Shown here one piece after another: positions 1 to 7,833 of a stretch of 15,891 bases of DNA. Every line of letters begins with the position of its first letter. Position 1 is the first letter of the stretch. A model generated the notes under the pieces. It saw only the letters and a list, made by a program, of their open reading frames with translations, searched no databases and had not been told where the DNA came from. This stretch comes from an uncultured Eubacteriales bacterium. Its GTDB lineage: Bacteria > Bacillota > Clostridia > Oscillospirales > CAG-272. Location: contig UQNQ01000032.1 of assembly GCA_900542425.1 (NCBI GenBank), positions 1-15,891 of the forward strand, in the 5' to 3' direction. A program made the position numbers and the translations under genes.

Positions 1-21
1 TATAAATATTAAACTTTACAC

Positions 22-26
22 GGAGG
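22..26 (+). promoter_or_regulatory. Ribosome binding site that sets the TTG start of cdaA
   Basis: A GGAGG motif lies 8 bases before TTG at 35-37. This spacing supports the TTG codon as the real start, and no ATG near it fits as well. The 34 bases before the gene are AT-rich. A TATAAA-like word at 1-6 could be a -10 element, but its -35 region would lie outside the window, so no promoter is called. Confidence 0.75.
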
Positions 27-34
27 AAATCGTC

Positions 35-853
35 TTGGAAAACTTTCTTGGATCGTTGAAATATCTTGTTGACCAATTTGGTCTAATTGATTTTCTTGAC
101 ATTCTGTTTGTTTCCGTTATGATCTATTATGTTGTCAAGTTTATCAGGGATAGACGGGCAAGCAAGCTTGCCATCGGTGTTTTCCTCGTCCTTCTTATTT
201 TGCTTTTGAGTGAAGTTTTCGGTATGAGAGCAATGGACTTCATTCTCTCAAATATCGTTCAGGTGGGGTTGATTGCACTGATTATTGTATTCCAACCGGA
301 ACTTCGTTCAGCGCTTGAAAAAGTAGGGGGAAGTTCTTTTAAAACCTTAAAAAACTCAGTTACGCCCAAGGATAGAGAACATTCTAAACTGGATGGGATA
401 TCCAATATTTGTCAAGCGGCAAGCGAACTTTCCAGAGAATATACCGGAGCTTTGATCGTGATTGAACGCAATACTCCTTTGGGAGACATTATCAAAACCG
501 GTACGATTGTCAACGCGGATATTTGTGTCTCAATGTTAAAAAATATTTTCTTTAACAAAGCGCCCTTGCATGACGGAGCTGTTATTATCCGGAACAATAG
601 AATCTATGCTGCAGGATGTTTTTTGCCAATGTCTACCAATGATGACATCATCAAGGATCTTGGAACACGTCATCGCTCTGCAATCGGTATGAGTGAAAAC
701 AGTGATGCCGTTGTTGTGGTGGTATCCGAAGAGACAGGAACGATTTCAGTCGCAATTAACGGAGAACTTCGAAGAAACTATGATTATAATACGTTGAAGT
801 ATGAATTGACATCCTTGCTTTGCGGAGAGGATGCAAAGCAAAAAAATGCTTAA
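35..853 (+). CDS. cdaA: Diadenylate cyclase CdaA (c-di-AMP synthase)
   Basis: This membrane-bound enzyme joins two ATP molecules into cyclic di-AMP, the messenger that controls potassium and osmolyte uptake and wall homeostasis in Firmicutes. The 272-residue length is typical of CdaA. Three hydrophobic segments (about residues 17-37, 44-61 and 70-87) precede FQPELR at 86-91. The cytoplasmic DAC (DisA_N) domain follows, with the DGA motif at 180-182 and RHR at 212-214, the two hallmark active-site motifs. Both are intact, so the enzyme should be active. It starts at TTG with a well-placed GGAGG. It is first in the visible run and is followed after 39 bases by a YbbR-domain protein, its usual regulator. 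No c-di-AMP riboswitch is visible upstream, but only 34 bases can be seen. Confidence 0.96.
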   Translation: MENFLGSLKYLVDQFGLIDFLDILFVSVMIYYVVKFIRDRRASKLAIGVFLVLLILLLSEVFGMRAMDFILSNIVQVGLIALIIVFQPELRSALEKVGGSSFKTLKNSVTPKDREHSKLDGISNICQAASELSREYTGALIVIERNTPLGDIIKTGTIVNADICVSMLKNIFFNKAPLHDGAVIIRNNRIYAAGCFLPMSTNDDIIKDLGTRHRSAIGMSENSDAVVVVVSEETGTISVAINGELRRNYDYNTLKYELTSLLCGEDAKQKNA

Positions 854-863
854 GAGAGGAGAA

Positions 864-896
864 ATGTCTTTTTGGGACATAATAGTTGAACGATGA
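864..896 (+). promoter_or_regulatory. Possible 10-codon leader ORF coupled to the cdaR-like gene
   Basis: ATG at 864 opens a 10-codon frame (MSFWDIIVER) that stops with TGA at 894-896. The stop overlaps the ATG of the next gene at 893-895 in an ATGA arrangement. The only purine-rich Shine-Dalgarno-like sequence in the gap (GAGAGGAG, 854-861) sits just before this mini-frame, not before the real gene. In the frame of the next gene a TGA at 887-889 rules out an upstream start. Ribosomes could therefore load at 864 and restart at 893. The Shine-Dalgarno spacing to 864 is short, so this is an inference. Confidence 0.35.
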
Positions 897-1402
897 AAAA
901 AGAAAAAGTAAAAGGCTTTTTTACCTCACTCCTGCCTAAAAAAGAAACAAATCCGGATATGAGAACCGATGAAACCGATGATTATACTGTCAAAAGCAAT
1001 CAGCGAACCGATGTGATTATCCGAATTTTATCAATTGTCGGCGCCATTTGTATATGGATATACGTAGTTCTTACCGATGTGGCAAGTTATGAATTCAAAA
1101 ATGTAGGCGTTGAGGTCCGGAATGTCAGTGCGATAGAAGCAGAGGGCTACACAGTCAGCTACAATACCTTGCGCGTATCTTTCCGTGTGCAGGGAAGCCG
1201 TGAGAGAATCGGAACTGTGACTGACAATTCGGCGAGTGCTTATGTCAATCTTCTTTCTGTAGATTTATCGGAAATTGTTGGGAGTAAAACCGTAAAAGTA
1301 CCGATCATATATGAATTCCCGGGCAATCTTACCTGTATGGAGAAATCACAGGATTACATGGAGATCGTGATATCAGTTGTTCCCCCCGAAAATGGAGAGT
1401 AA
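893..1402 (+). CDS. CdaR-like protein, one membrane anchor and one YbbR domain
   Basis: CdaR proteins bind CdaA in the membrane and modulate c-di-AMP synthesis. This 169-residue protein has a charged, lysine-rich N-terminus, one transmembrane segment at about residues 41-60 and then a single beta-rich region (about 65-165) that I read as one YbbR domain on the outer face. Bacillus CdaR carries several YbbR repeats, so this is a short form. I assign it from its position directly after cdaA and its topology; the YbbR domain itself is divergent. The start at 893 has no ribosome binding site at normal distance and probably depends on coupling to the leader frame at 864-896. It ends 8 bases before the next gene. 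The symbol is left blank because the domain count differs from that of the type protein. Confidence 0.75.
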   Translation: MKKEKVKGFFTSLLPKKETNPDMRTDETDDYTVKSNQRTDVIIRILSIVGAICIWIYVVLTDVASYEFKNVGVEVRNVSAIEAEGYTVSYNTLRVSFRVQGSRERIGTVTDNSASAYVNLLSVDLSEIVGSKTVKVPIIYEFPGNLTCMEKSQDYMEIVISVVPPENGE

Positions 1403-1410
1403 CGAAGGAT

Positions 1411-3009
1411 ATGAACATCTATATTGTCCAAAATATCAGATTGCCGATAGAAGCTTCAAAAGACGATGCTTTTGCTTATGCAAGGCAGCGTCTTTTGAAG
1501 TTCTTTTCAAATAGAACGATTGGTACGATGCAAATTTATAAATGTTCTGTTGACGCGAGAAAAAAAGATGATATTCGTTTTGTTTACTCTGTTGCGGCTC
1601 ATGTAGAGGGAAGTGCCGATCTTCAAAAGCTTGCCGCCGAAGGAATTGCCATTTCTCCGGCAAGCGACAAGATCCGTGTCGATTTTGGAACCATTCCGCT
1701 TGACGCAAGACCCATTGTCGTTGGATTTGGACCTTGTGGCATGTTTTGTGCGCTACTACTTGCTCAAAACGGATATCATCCTATTGTCATTGAACGCGGT
1801 GCGCCAACAGATAAACGGACAGAGGATATTGAAAAATTTTATTCAACGGGGATTTTAAATCCCGACTCCAATATCCAGTTTGGAGCAGGGGGGGCGGGGA
1901 CTTTTTCAGACGGTAAGCTGGTTACAAGAATTCATGATTCAAATTGCGGTTTTGTGCTTGAGGAAATGCACCGTCTTGGTGCGCCGGAGGAAATCCTGTA
2001 TCAGGCAAAACCTCATATCGGTACGGATTACCTCAAAACGGTTGTATCCGCGATGGCAGCTAAAATTCAGTCATTGGGCGGCGATATTCTGTTCCACACA
2101 AAACTTGAAAACATATATTTCAACGGTAACCGTATTACTTCCATCGGCACGAACAAGGGAGAAATCCCATGCGGCGCGCTGGTCCTTGCGATTGGGCATA
2201 GCGCAAGAGATACTTTCGATATGCTGATGACAAAAGGGATCGGTATGATTCCCAAAGCTTTTTCTGTTGGAGTTCGAATCGAACATCTGCAGGAAAAGAT
2301 TGATTATGCGCTTTATGGTGATATGGCCGGCGATCCAAGGCTCCCCAAGGGAGAATATCAGCTCTCTTGTCATAATGGGGATCGTGGGGTTTATACTTTT
2401 TGTATGTGTCCCGGAGGACAAGTTGTGGCAGCGGCAAGCGAAGAAGGAGGCGTTGTTACAAACGGGATGAGCAATTTTTTGCGAAACGGAGTCAATGCCA
2501 ACAGCGCGGTTGCCGTTTCGATTGTCCCGAACGATTACGGCGAAACCGTCAGGTCTGCCATTGCATTCCAGAGAAATCTTGAAAAACTTGCCTATCAGGT
2601 AGGCGGAGGAACTTATGCCGCTCCCTGCGAGACGGTAGGAAGCTTTTTGAACAAAAACCACAGGAAGGAACCGTCCGCTGTGATACCGACATATATGAAC
2701 GGAAATGTCAGAATCACGTCTCTTTGTGAAATTTTTCCGGATTTTATATCGGAATCACTAGAATTTGGACTTCTTCATTTTGATCGAAAAATCCGTGGAT
2801 TTGCTTCAGAAGATGCAATTTTAACCGGTGTAGAAACCCGGACATCTTCGCCCCTTCGAATTCCACGGGATGAGCAGGGAATTGCTGTCGGATTTGATAA
2901 TTTATATCCTTGCGGAGAGGGCGCTGGTTATGCCGGAGGGATTACGAGTGCTGCCGTAGACGGAATCCGGTGTGCGCTTTCTGTAATGGGAAAATATCGA
3001 AAACAATAA
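1411..3009 (+). CDS. FAD-dependent dehydrogenase of unknown substrate (COG2509 type)
   Basis: This 532-residue flavoprotein belongs to the uncharacterised NAD(P)/FAD-dependent oxidoreductases grouped as COG2509. Residues 1-95 form an N-terminal domain seen in this group, with the opening IYIVQNIRLPIE. The Rossmann nucleotide-binding motif is GFGPCG at 105-110, with the ribose-binding acidic residue E128 in VIERG. A glycine-rich FAD-contact segment, GAGGAGTFSDGKL, lies at 158-170. Near the C-terminus CGEGAGYAGGITSAA (about 503-517) matches the second FAD contact of the fold. There is no signal peptide, so it should be cytoplasmic. The start has a GGAGAG 11 bases upstream, inside the end of the previous gene. 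The substrate is unknown. Its place between cdaR and recJ gives no clear pathway. Confidence 0.9.
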   Translation: MNIYIVQNIRLPIEASKDDAFAYARQRLLKFFSNRTIGTMQIYKCSVDARKKDDIRFVYSVAAHVEGSADLQKLAAEGIAISPASDKIRVDFGTIPLDARPIVVGFGPCGMFCALLLAQNGYHPIVIERGAPTDKRTEDIEKFYSTGILNPDSNIQFGAGGAGTFSDGKLVTRIHDSNCGFVLEEMHRLGAPEEILYQAKPHIGTDYLKTVVSAMAAKIQSLGGDILFHTKLENIYFNGNRITSIGTNKGEIPCGALVLAIGHSARDTFDMLMTKGIGMIPKAFSVGVRIEHLQEKIDYALYGDMAGDPRLPKGEYQLSCHNGDRGVYTFCMCPGGQVVAAASEEGGVVTNGMSNFLRNGVNANSAVAVSIVPNDYGETVRSAIAFQRNLEKLAYQVGGGTYAAPCETVGSFLNKNHRKEPSAVIPTYMNGNVRITSLCEIFPDFISESLEFGLLHFDRKIRGFASEDAILTGVETRTSSPLRIPRDEQGIAVGFDNLYPCGEGAGYAGGITSAAVDGIRCALSVMGKYRKQ

Positions 3010-3031
3010 TGGATAAAGAAAGGAGGATGCC

Positions 3032-5137
3032 ATGCTATTTGACAGAAACAGGTGGGAGATTGTCAATCAAGATTCGACAATTGTGAAAAGGCTTGCCGAT
3101 GCGCTTGGAATCAGCGAGCTTTGTGCGAGGCTTCTTGTCAATCGCGGATATCAGGATCCGGATTCTGCCCGTGCATTTATGGAAAAATCGGATACTTTTT
3201 TATATGATCCATATTTATTAAAAGATATAAAACCAGCTATTTCAAGAATTTGTCAAGCCCTTGAAAAGGATGAAAAGATTACAATATATGGGGATTATGA
3301 TGTGGATGGCGTCACTTCTGTCTCCATTTTGTATATGTATTTGAAAGAACGCGGCGCCGATGTGAATTATTACATACCGACAAGAGAAAATGAAGGATAC
3401 GGTGTGAATACTGCTGCCTTTCAAATGATGAAAGATACAGGAACGACGCTGGTGATTACTGTCGATACCGGGATTACAGCCATTGATGAAATTGCATTTG
3501 CAGGAGAGATTGGACTTGATGTTATCGTTACCGATCATCATCAATGCAGACCGGAACTGCCTGTATGCGTTGCGGTGATCAATCCCATGCGTCCTGATTG
3601 CTTATATCCTTTTAAAGAACTTTCCGGTGTCGGTGTGATATTTAAAGTCATGTGTGCGTTGGAGCTTGAATATATCAACTGCGGAGAATATAATCTTTTT
3701 ACAATAAAGGATATGTGCCGCCGATATATTGCTCTTGTCACAATTGGTACAATCGCCGATGTTATGCCGCTCTTTGACGAAAATAGAATTATTGTCTATA
3801 TGGGGCTTGCCTTACTTTCTTCTTCCCGAAATATTGGCATTCGTGCTCTTTTTCATGCAGTTGGAATTGATTCCAATCAAAAAATCACTTCCTCCATGAT
3901 CGGATATACCATTGCACCAAGAATCAATGCTGCCGGAAGGATTGGAAATGCAGCACGTGCGGTTCAGTTATTTCTTTCTACTTCTCCGCATGCCGCTGAG
4001 GTGATTGCAGAAGAACTTTGTGCGGTTAATAGGGAACGGCAGCAGACAGAAAATGAAATTTTAACGGAAGCTTTACTGCAGATTGAAAAGGAACACGATC
4101 TTGAAAAAGAAAGTGTTCTGGTGCTGGCTAGTAATCATTGGCATCCGGGCGTAATCGGAATTGTTGCTTCAAGAATTACGGAACAGTTTGGAAAGCCGTC
4201 CATTTTAATATCCTTTCATGCGTCGGAAGCGGAAGATTCCGAAATCGGAAGAGGTTCTGCAAGAAGCGTCAAGGGGTTGAATATTGTAGAAGCGCTTGCA
4301 AACTGCGAAAGATTTCTTGTCAAATATGGAGGACATGAACTCGCTGCCGGACTTTCTATTGAAAGAAAAAATCTTGAGATGTTCAGAATTCATTTAAATG
4401 AATATGTATCCAGCGCTTTTCATCAATCCAACTTTCAAGCTACAATATCGATAGATGCTCCCATACAAGAGACCGATATTACAGAACATACGATCCGTGA
4501 GATCTCTATGCTGGAACCGTTTGGAGCAAAAAATCCCGAACCTGTTTTTATCCTTCGTGACGCACGTATCGTGGAGCTTGTGCCATTGAGTGCAGGAAAG
4601 CATTCAAGATTGATTGCAGAAAAAAACGGGAGCGAAATATATGCTGTATGCTTCGGTTATAATTTAATATCGGAAGGATTCGTCTGCGGAGATATCGTCG
4701 ATATTGTATGTAATATCGGAGTCAACGAATTCAGAGGAAAAAAAACACTTCAGCTTATCATCAGAGATATTGATCATGCAGAAAGCTTCTGGAAACAAAT
4801 TCATAAAGCCGAAGAAGATTTTGATAGCATCCTGGAAGGATCTGCCGAATGTGTTTCGGATGATATTCCGAAGCGGGCAGATTTTGCTGCTGTTTACCAT
4901 ATCTTACGAAGTGCCGGATTTTCCTCCGGTAAAAAAATAAATCTCGGCAAGTTTCTTGCTAGTCTAACGGATATTTCATATATGAAGGCAAGAATTATAT
5001 TCGAGGTACTTGCTGAATGTGAGCTCTGCGAGGTTCATAAAATTGAATTAGGTATTTATTTTATCAAATTAATTGAACCATGCGGAAAGAAAGACTTATT
5101 TTTGGCGCCGCTTATGAAGCGGCTGATGTCATCTTAA
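3032..5137 (+). CDS. recJ: Single-stranded-DNA-specific 5'-3' exonuclease RecJ
   Basis: RecJ degrades single-stranded DNA 5' to 3' in recombinational and mismatch repair. At 701 residues this is a long RecJ. The DHH phosphoesterase motifs are all present: DYDVDG at 88-93, DTG at 145-147, DHH at 168-170 and a conserved RINAAGRIGNAARAV at 298-312. The DHHA1 domain contains GSARSVKGLNIVEAL (408-422) and GGHELAAG (433-440). An OB-like region follows, and residues from about 615 form a C-terminal extension with a winged-helix look. The full catalytic set argues against a small c-di-AMP phosphodiesterase of the NrnA type. AGGAGG at 3021-3026 sits 5 bases before the ATG. It is 18 bases ahead of rel; apt, often found between recJ and rel in Firmicutes, is missing. 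Confidence 0.95.
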   Translation: MLFDRNRWEIVNQDSTIVKRLADALGISELCARLLVNRGYQDPDSARAFMEKSDTFLYDPYLLKDIKPAISRICQALEKDEKITIYGDYDVDGVTSVSILYMYLKERGADVNYYIPTRENEGYGVNTAAFQMMKDTGTTLVITVDTGITAIDEIAFAGEIGLDVIVTDHHQCRPELPVCVAVINPMRPDCLYPFKELSGVGVIFKVMCALELEYINCGEYNLFTIKDMCRRYIALVTIGTIADVMPLFDENRIIVYMGLALLSSSRNIGIRALFHAVGIDSNQKITSSMIGYTIAPRINAAGRIGNAARAVQLFLSTSPHAAEVIAEELCAVNRERQQTENEILTEALLQIEKEHDLEKESVLVLASNHWHPGVIGIVASRITEQFGKPSILISFHASEAEDSEIGRGSARSVKGLNIVEALANCERFLVKYGGHELAAGLSIERKNLEMFRIHLNEYVSSAFHQSNFQATISIDAPIQETDITEHTIREISMLEPFGAKNPEPVFILRDARIVELVPLSAGKHSRLIAEKNGSEIYAVCFGYNLISEGFVCGDIVDIVCNIGVNEFRGKKTLQLIIRDIDHAESFWKQIHKAEEDFDSILEGSAECVSDDIPKRADFAAVYHILRSAGFSSGKKINLGKFLASLTDISYMKARIIFEVLAECELCEVHKIELGIYFIKLIEPCGKKDLFLAPLMKRLMSS

Positions 5138-5155
5138 AAAATAACGGAGAAAACT

Positions 5156-7357
5156 ATGCAGGACGGATTTGATCACTTATTACAGACTTTGGATTCCACG
5201 GGAAAAAACTATAATATAGAAAAAATAACGAAAGCATTTGAATTTGCAAAGCAGCTTCATGAAGGACAATTTCGAAAGAGCGGTGAGCCCTATATTAGTC
5301 ATCCGGTTGCTGTCGCAGAAATTGTTGCCGGACTGGGACTCGATACCGATTCCATTTGTGCGGCATTGCTTCATGATACGATAGAAGACTGTTCCGACAG
5401 AGTGGATCTTCCGAAAATCAAAAAAGAATTCGGTGAACAAGTCGCGGACATTGTGGACGGATTGACAAAGCTCATTAAAATTCCGTTTAATGATAAAGAA
5501 GATGAGCACATGGAAAACCTGAGAAAAATGTTTCTCGCCATGGCGAAGGATATCCGTGTTATCTTCATCAAGCTTGCCGACAGGTTACACAACATGCGCA
5601 CGCTCAGCGCACAATCCGAGGAAAAACGAAGACTCATCGCACTTGAAACTATGCATGTATATGCGCCGCTTGCTCATCGTCTCGGTATGCAGCGGATTAA
5701 ACAGGAACTTGAAAATCTGGCCCTTTCTTATTTGGATCCGATCGGCTATCGTGAGGTCCAGAGCGATATCGACAAAAAATTCGGGATGAACAAGGATTTT
5801 ATTGTCAACACTCGGGCTGCTATTGAAAAAAAAGTTCGCGAGAGCGGCATTGAATGTACTCTGGAAGGACGGGTAAAGTCCGTATACAGCGTATATCGGA
5901 AAATGTTTAAGCAAAACAAAAGCTTTGATGAAATCTATGATTTCTATGCCATTCGGATTATTGTTGAAACGGAACTTGAATGCTATACGGTTCTCGGCAT
6001 TATCCATGACATGTATAACTCGATTCCGGGTCGCTTTAAGGATTATATTTCGATTCCGAAGCCAAATATGTACCGGTCTTTGCATACGACAGTTATTGGG
6101 CATGACGGCGTTCCGTTCGAGGTACAGATCCGGACATGGGAAATGCACCATATTGCAGAATATGGTATTGCGGCGCACTGGAAATATAAATCCGGAGATC
6201 ACGGCGATGTAGGACTGGATCAAAAACTGGAATGGATTGCAAAGCTGGTGGAAAATGAATCCAGTACTGCAGATCCCGACGAATTCATCGACGCGCTGAA
6301 AATTGACATTTTTCAGGATGAAACCTTTGTTTTTACACCCAAAGGCGATGTTATAACATTGCCGCAAAACTCAAATTGCATTGACTTCGCTTATCATATC
6401 CATTCTGAAGTCGGCAATCGGATGGTTGGAGCAAAGGTGAACGGAAAAATTGTTCCCATTGACCGAACTCTCGAAAACGGAGAAATTGTTGAGATTCTCA
6501 CATCTTCCTCTACCAAAGGTCCCAGCCGAAATTGGCTCAAAATTGTAAAGACCAGTGAGGCAAAAGCCAAAATCCGTCAATGGTTCAAGAAAGAAAAACG
6601 AGCGGAAAACATCGTTGCCGGACGGGATGAAATTATAGCGGAGATGAGAAAATATCCCGGTACCTTTACTGAGGAACAGCTTGGCACGATTGTCACGAAT
6701 GTTGCCAACCGCGGCGGAATCGGAAGTGCCGACGATTTATACAATATGATTGGTTATGGCGGACTTTCCGTCAATAAAATCTCCACGCGTCTACGCGACG
6801 AATACGATAAATTGATAACGCCGACTGAGGAGACGCCGATTACAGATGCCTCTCAGATTCAAACATCGGAAAAGAAACATTCTTCCGGTGAATATGGCAG
6901 TGTTATTGTCGACGGACTTGAGGGATGTCAGGTAAAGTTTGCAAAATGCTGCAATCCGCTTCCGGGAGACAATATTGTTGGATTTATTACAAAAGGTTAC
7001 GGAATTTCAGTCCACAAATGCGACTGTCCGAATATAATCAATAATACGGCCCAGAATAAAGACCGTCTTGTCAATGTGGAGTGGCGTGCATGTTCCGGCG
7101 GACAAAAAGAAGAACAGTATGAAGGACTGATGCAGATTGTTGCAGACGATAGGATTTCTATGCTTGCGGATATCAGCGGTACGCTTGCTGATATGAGGGT
7201 TTCTATCGTACAAATTAATACACAGAAAAAAGGTGTCGATCAGATGATCATCAACATGGGTGTTTCCTGTAAAAATCTTGCTCACTTCAACAGCATCATT
7301 TCCCGCTTGAAAGCCATCAAAGGGGTCAATGATGTGCATCGCGGATATGTCAAATAA
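5156..7357 (+). CDS. rel: Bifunctional (p)ppGpp synthetase/hydrolase (RelA/SpoT family)
   Basis: This cytoplasmic enzyme makes and degrades the stringent-response alarmone (p)ppGpp. The 733 residues carry all domains of a long RSH protein in order. The HD hydrolase domain has HDTIED at 73-78 and KLADRLHNMRTL at 139-150. The synthetase domain has YDFYAIRI (261-268), RFKDYISIPKPNMYRSLHTT (293-312) and EVQIRT (322-327). A TGS domain follows at about 385-448 (FVFTPKGDVITLP), then a helical region, a cysteine-rich zinc-finger/RIS region (CCNPLPGDNIVGF at 598-610, and HKCDCPN at 620-626) and a C-terminal ACT domain at about 657-733. Hydrolase and synthetase motifs are both intact, which supports true bifunctionality. 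CGGAGA lies 5 bases before the ATG. The downstream dtd gene is a common Firmicute neighbour. Confidence 0.97.
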   Translation: MQDGFDHLLQTLDSTGKNYNIEKITKAFEFAKQLHEGQFRKSGEPYISHPVAVAEIVAGLGLDTDSICAALLHDTIEDCSDRVDLPKIKKEFGEQVADIVDGLTKLIKIPFNDKEDEHMENLRKMFLAMAKDIRVIFIKLADRLHNMRTLSAQSEEKRRLIALETMHVYAPLAHRLGMQRIKQELENLALSYLDPIGYREVQSDIDKKFGMNKDFIVNTRAAIEKKVRESGIECTLEGRVKSVYSVYRKMFKQNKSFDEIYDFYAIRIIVETELECYTVLGIIHDMYNSIPGRFKDYISIPKPNMYRSLHTTVIGHDGVPFEVQIRTWEMHHIAEYGIAAHWKYKSGDHGDVGLDQKLEWIAKLVENESSTADPDEFIDALKIDIFQDETFVFTPKGDVITLPQNSNCIDFAYHIHSEVGNRMVGAKVNGKIVPIDRTLENGEIVEILTSSSTKGPSRNWLKIVKTSEAKAKIRQWFKKEKRAENIVAGRDEIIAEMRKYPGTFTEEQLGTIVTNVANRGGIGSADDLYNMIGYGGLSVNKISTRLRDEYDKLITPTEETPITDASQIQTSEKKHSSGEYGSVIVDGLEGCQVKFAKCCNPLPGDNIVGFITKGYGISVHKCDCPNIINNTAQNKDRLVNVEWRACSGGQKEEQYEGLMQIVADDRISMLADISGTLADMRVSIVQINTQKKGVDQMIINMGVSCKNLAHFNSIISRLKAIKGVNDVHRGYVK

Positions 7358-7368
7358 CGGAGGAATTT

Positions 7369-7827
7369 ATGCGTGCTGTCATTCAAAGAGTATCGTCATC
7401 CAGTGTGATTTCCGATGGCATTCCAACGGGAGCCATCGGAAAAGGACTTATGATTTTACTGGGAATTTTTAAGGCAGATGAACGGCTTGATGCCGAACTG
7501 CTCGCCGCAAAAATCGCTAAACTTCGTATTTTTTCCGATGAAAACGGGAAAATGAACAAGAGTGTACTTGATATCGGCGGAGAAGCGCTTGTCGTCTCTA
7601 ATTTTACTCTTTGTGCGAACTATTCACACGGGAACCGCCCAGACTATTTAAATGCAGAATCACCGGAACAGGCGCAAGAGATGTATGAATATTTCATTTC
7701 ACTTTTACGCCGCGAGATGAAAGTTGAGACAGGCGTATTTGGTGCTCACATGGCGCTTTCCATAGAAAACGATGGACCTATCACCATTGTCATGGACAGC
7801 GATGTATTACGAAAAAAAGGAAAATAA
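7369..7827 (+). CDS. dtd: D-aminoacyl-tRNA deacylase
   Basis: Dtd removes D-amino acids wrongly attached to tRNAs and so protects translation. The 152-residue length is normal for the family. It begins MRAVIQRV, the usual opening. The active-site segment reads SNFTLCA where most members have SQFTL, so the canonical glutamine is replaced by asparagine; the nearby basic stretch HGNRPDY is kept. The cross-subunit Gly-cisPro motif appears as NDGPITI close to the C-terminus, preceded by GVFGAHM. GGAGG at 7359-7363 is 5 bases before the ATG. It follows rel by 11 bases and precedes hemZ by 6, so the three are almost certainly co-transcribed. Confidence 0.95.
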   Translation: MRAVIQRVSSSSVISDGIPTGAIGKGLMILLGIFKADERLDAELLAAKIAKLRIFSDENGKMNKSVLDIGGEALVVSNFTLCANYSHGNRPDYLNAESPEQAQEMYEYFISLLRREMKVETGVFGAHMALSIENDGPITIVMDSDVLRKKGK

Positions 7828-7833
7828 AGCGAT

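Noticed and set aside
1888..1899. GGGGGGG-C-GGGG tract that might allow phase variation by slippage
   Set aside because: It encodes the conserved glycine-rich FAD-contact segment GAGGAG. A seven-base run in such a motif is explained by codon choice, and there is no sign of a frameshift.
2071..2661. A 196-codon open frame on the - strand inside the flavoprotein gene
   Set aside because: The + strand frame carries a recognised protein end to end; the reverse frame shows no family features.
3032..5137. The DHH/DHHA1 protein as a c-di-AMP phosphodiesterase (GdpP or NrnA like)
   Set aside because: At 701 residues with RecJ-specific motifs, a C-terminal extension and no PAS or GGDEF domain or membrane anchor, it is RecJ, although its place next to cdaA invites the idea.
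5585..6367. A 260-codon open frame on the - strand inside rel
   Set aside because: It is antisense to strongly conserved synthetase-domain codons, has no ribosome binding site or recognisable motif, and is best explained as a shadow frame.
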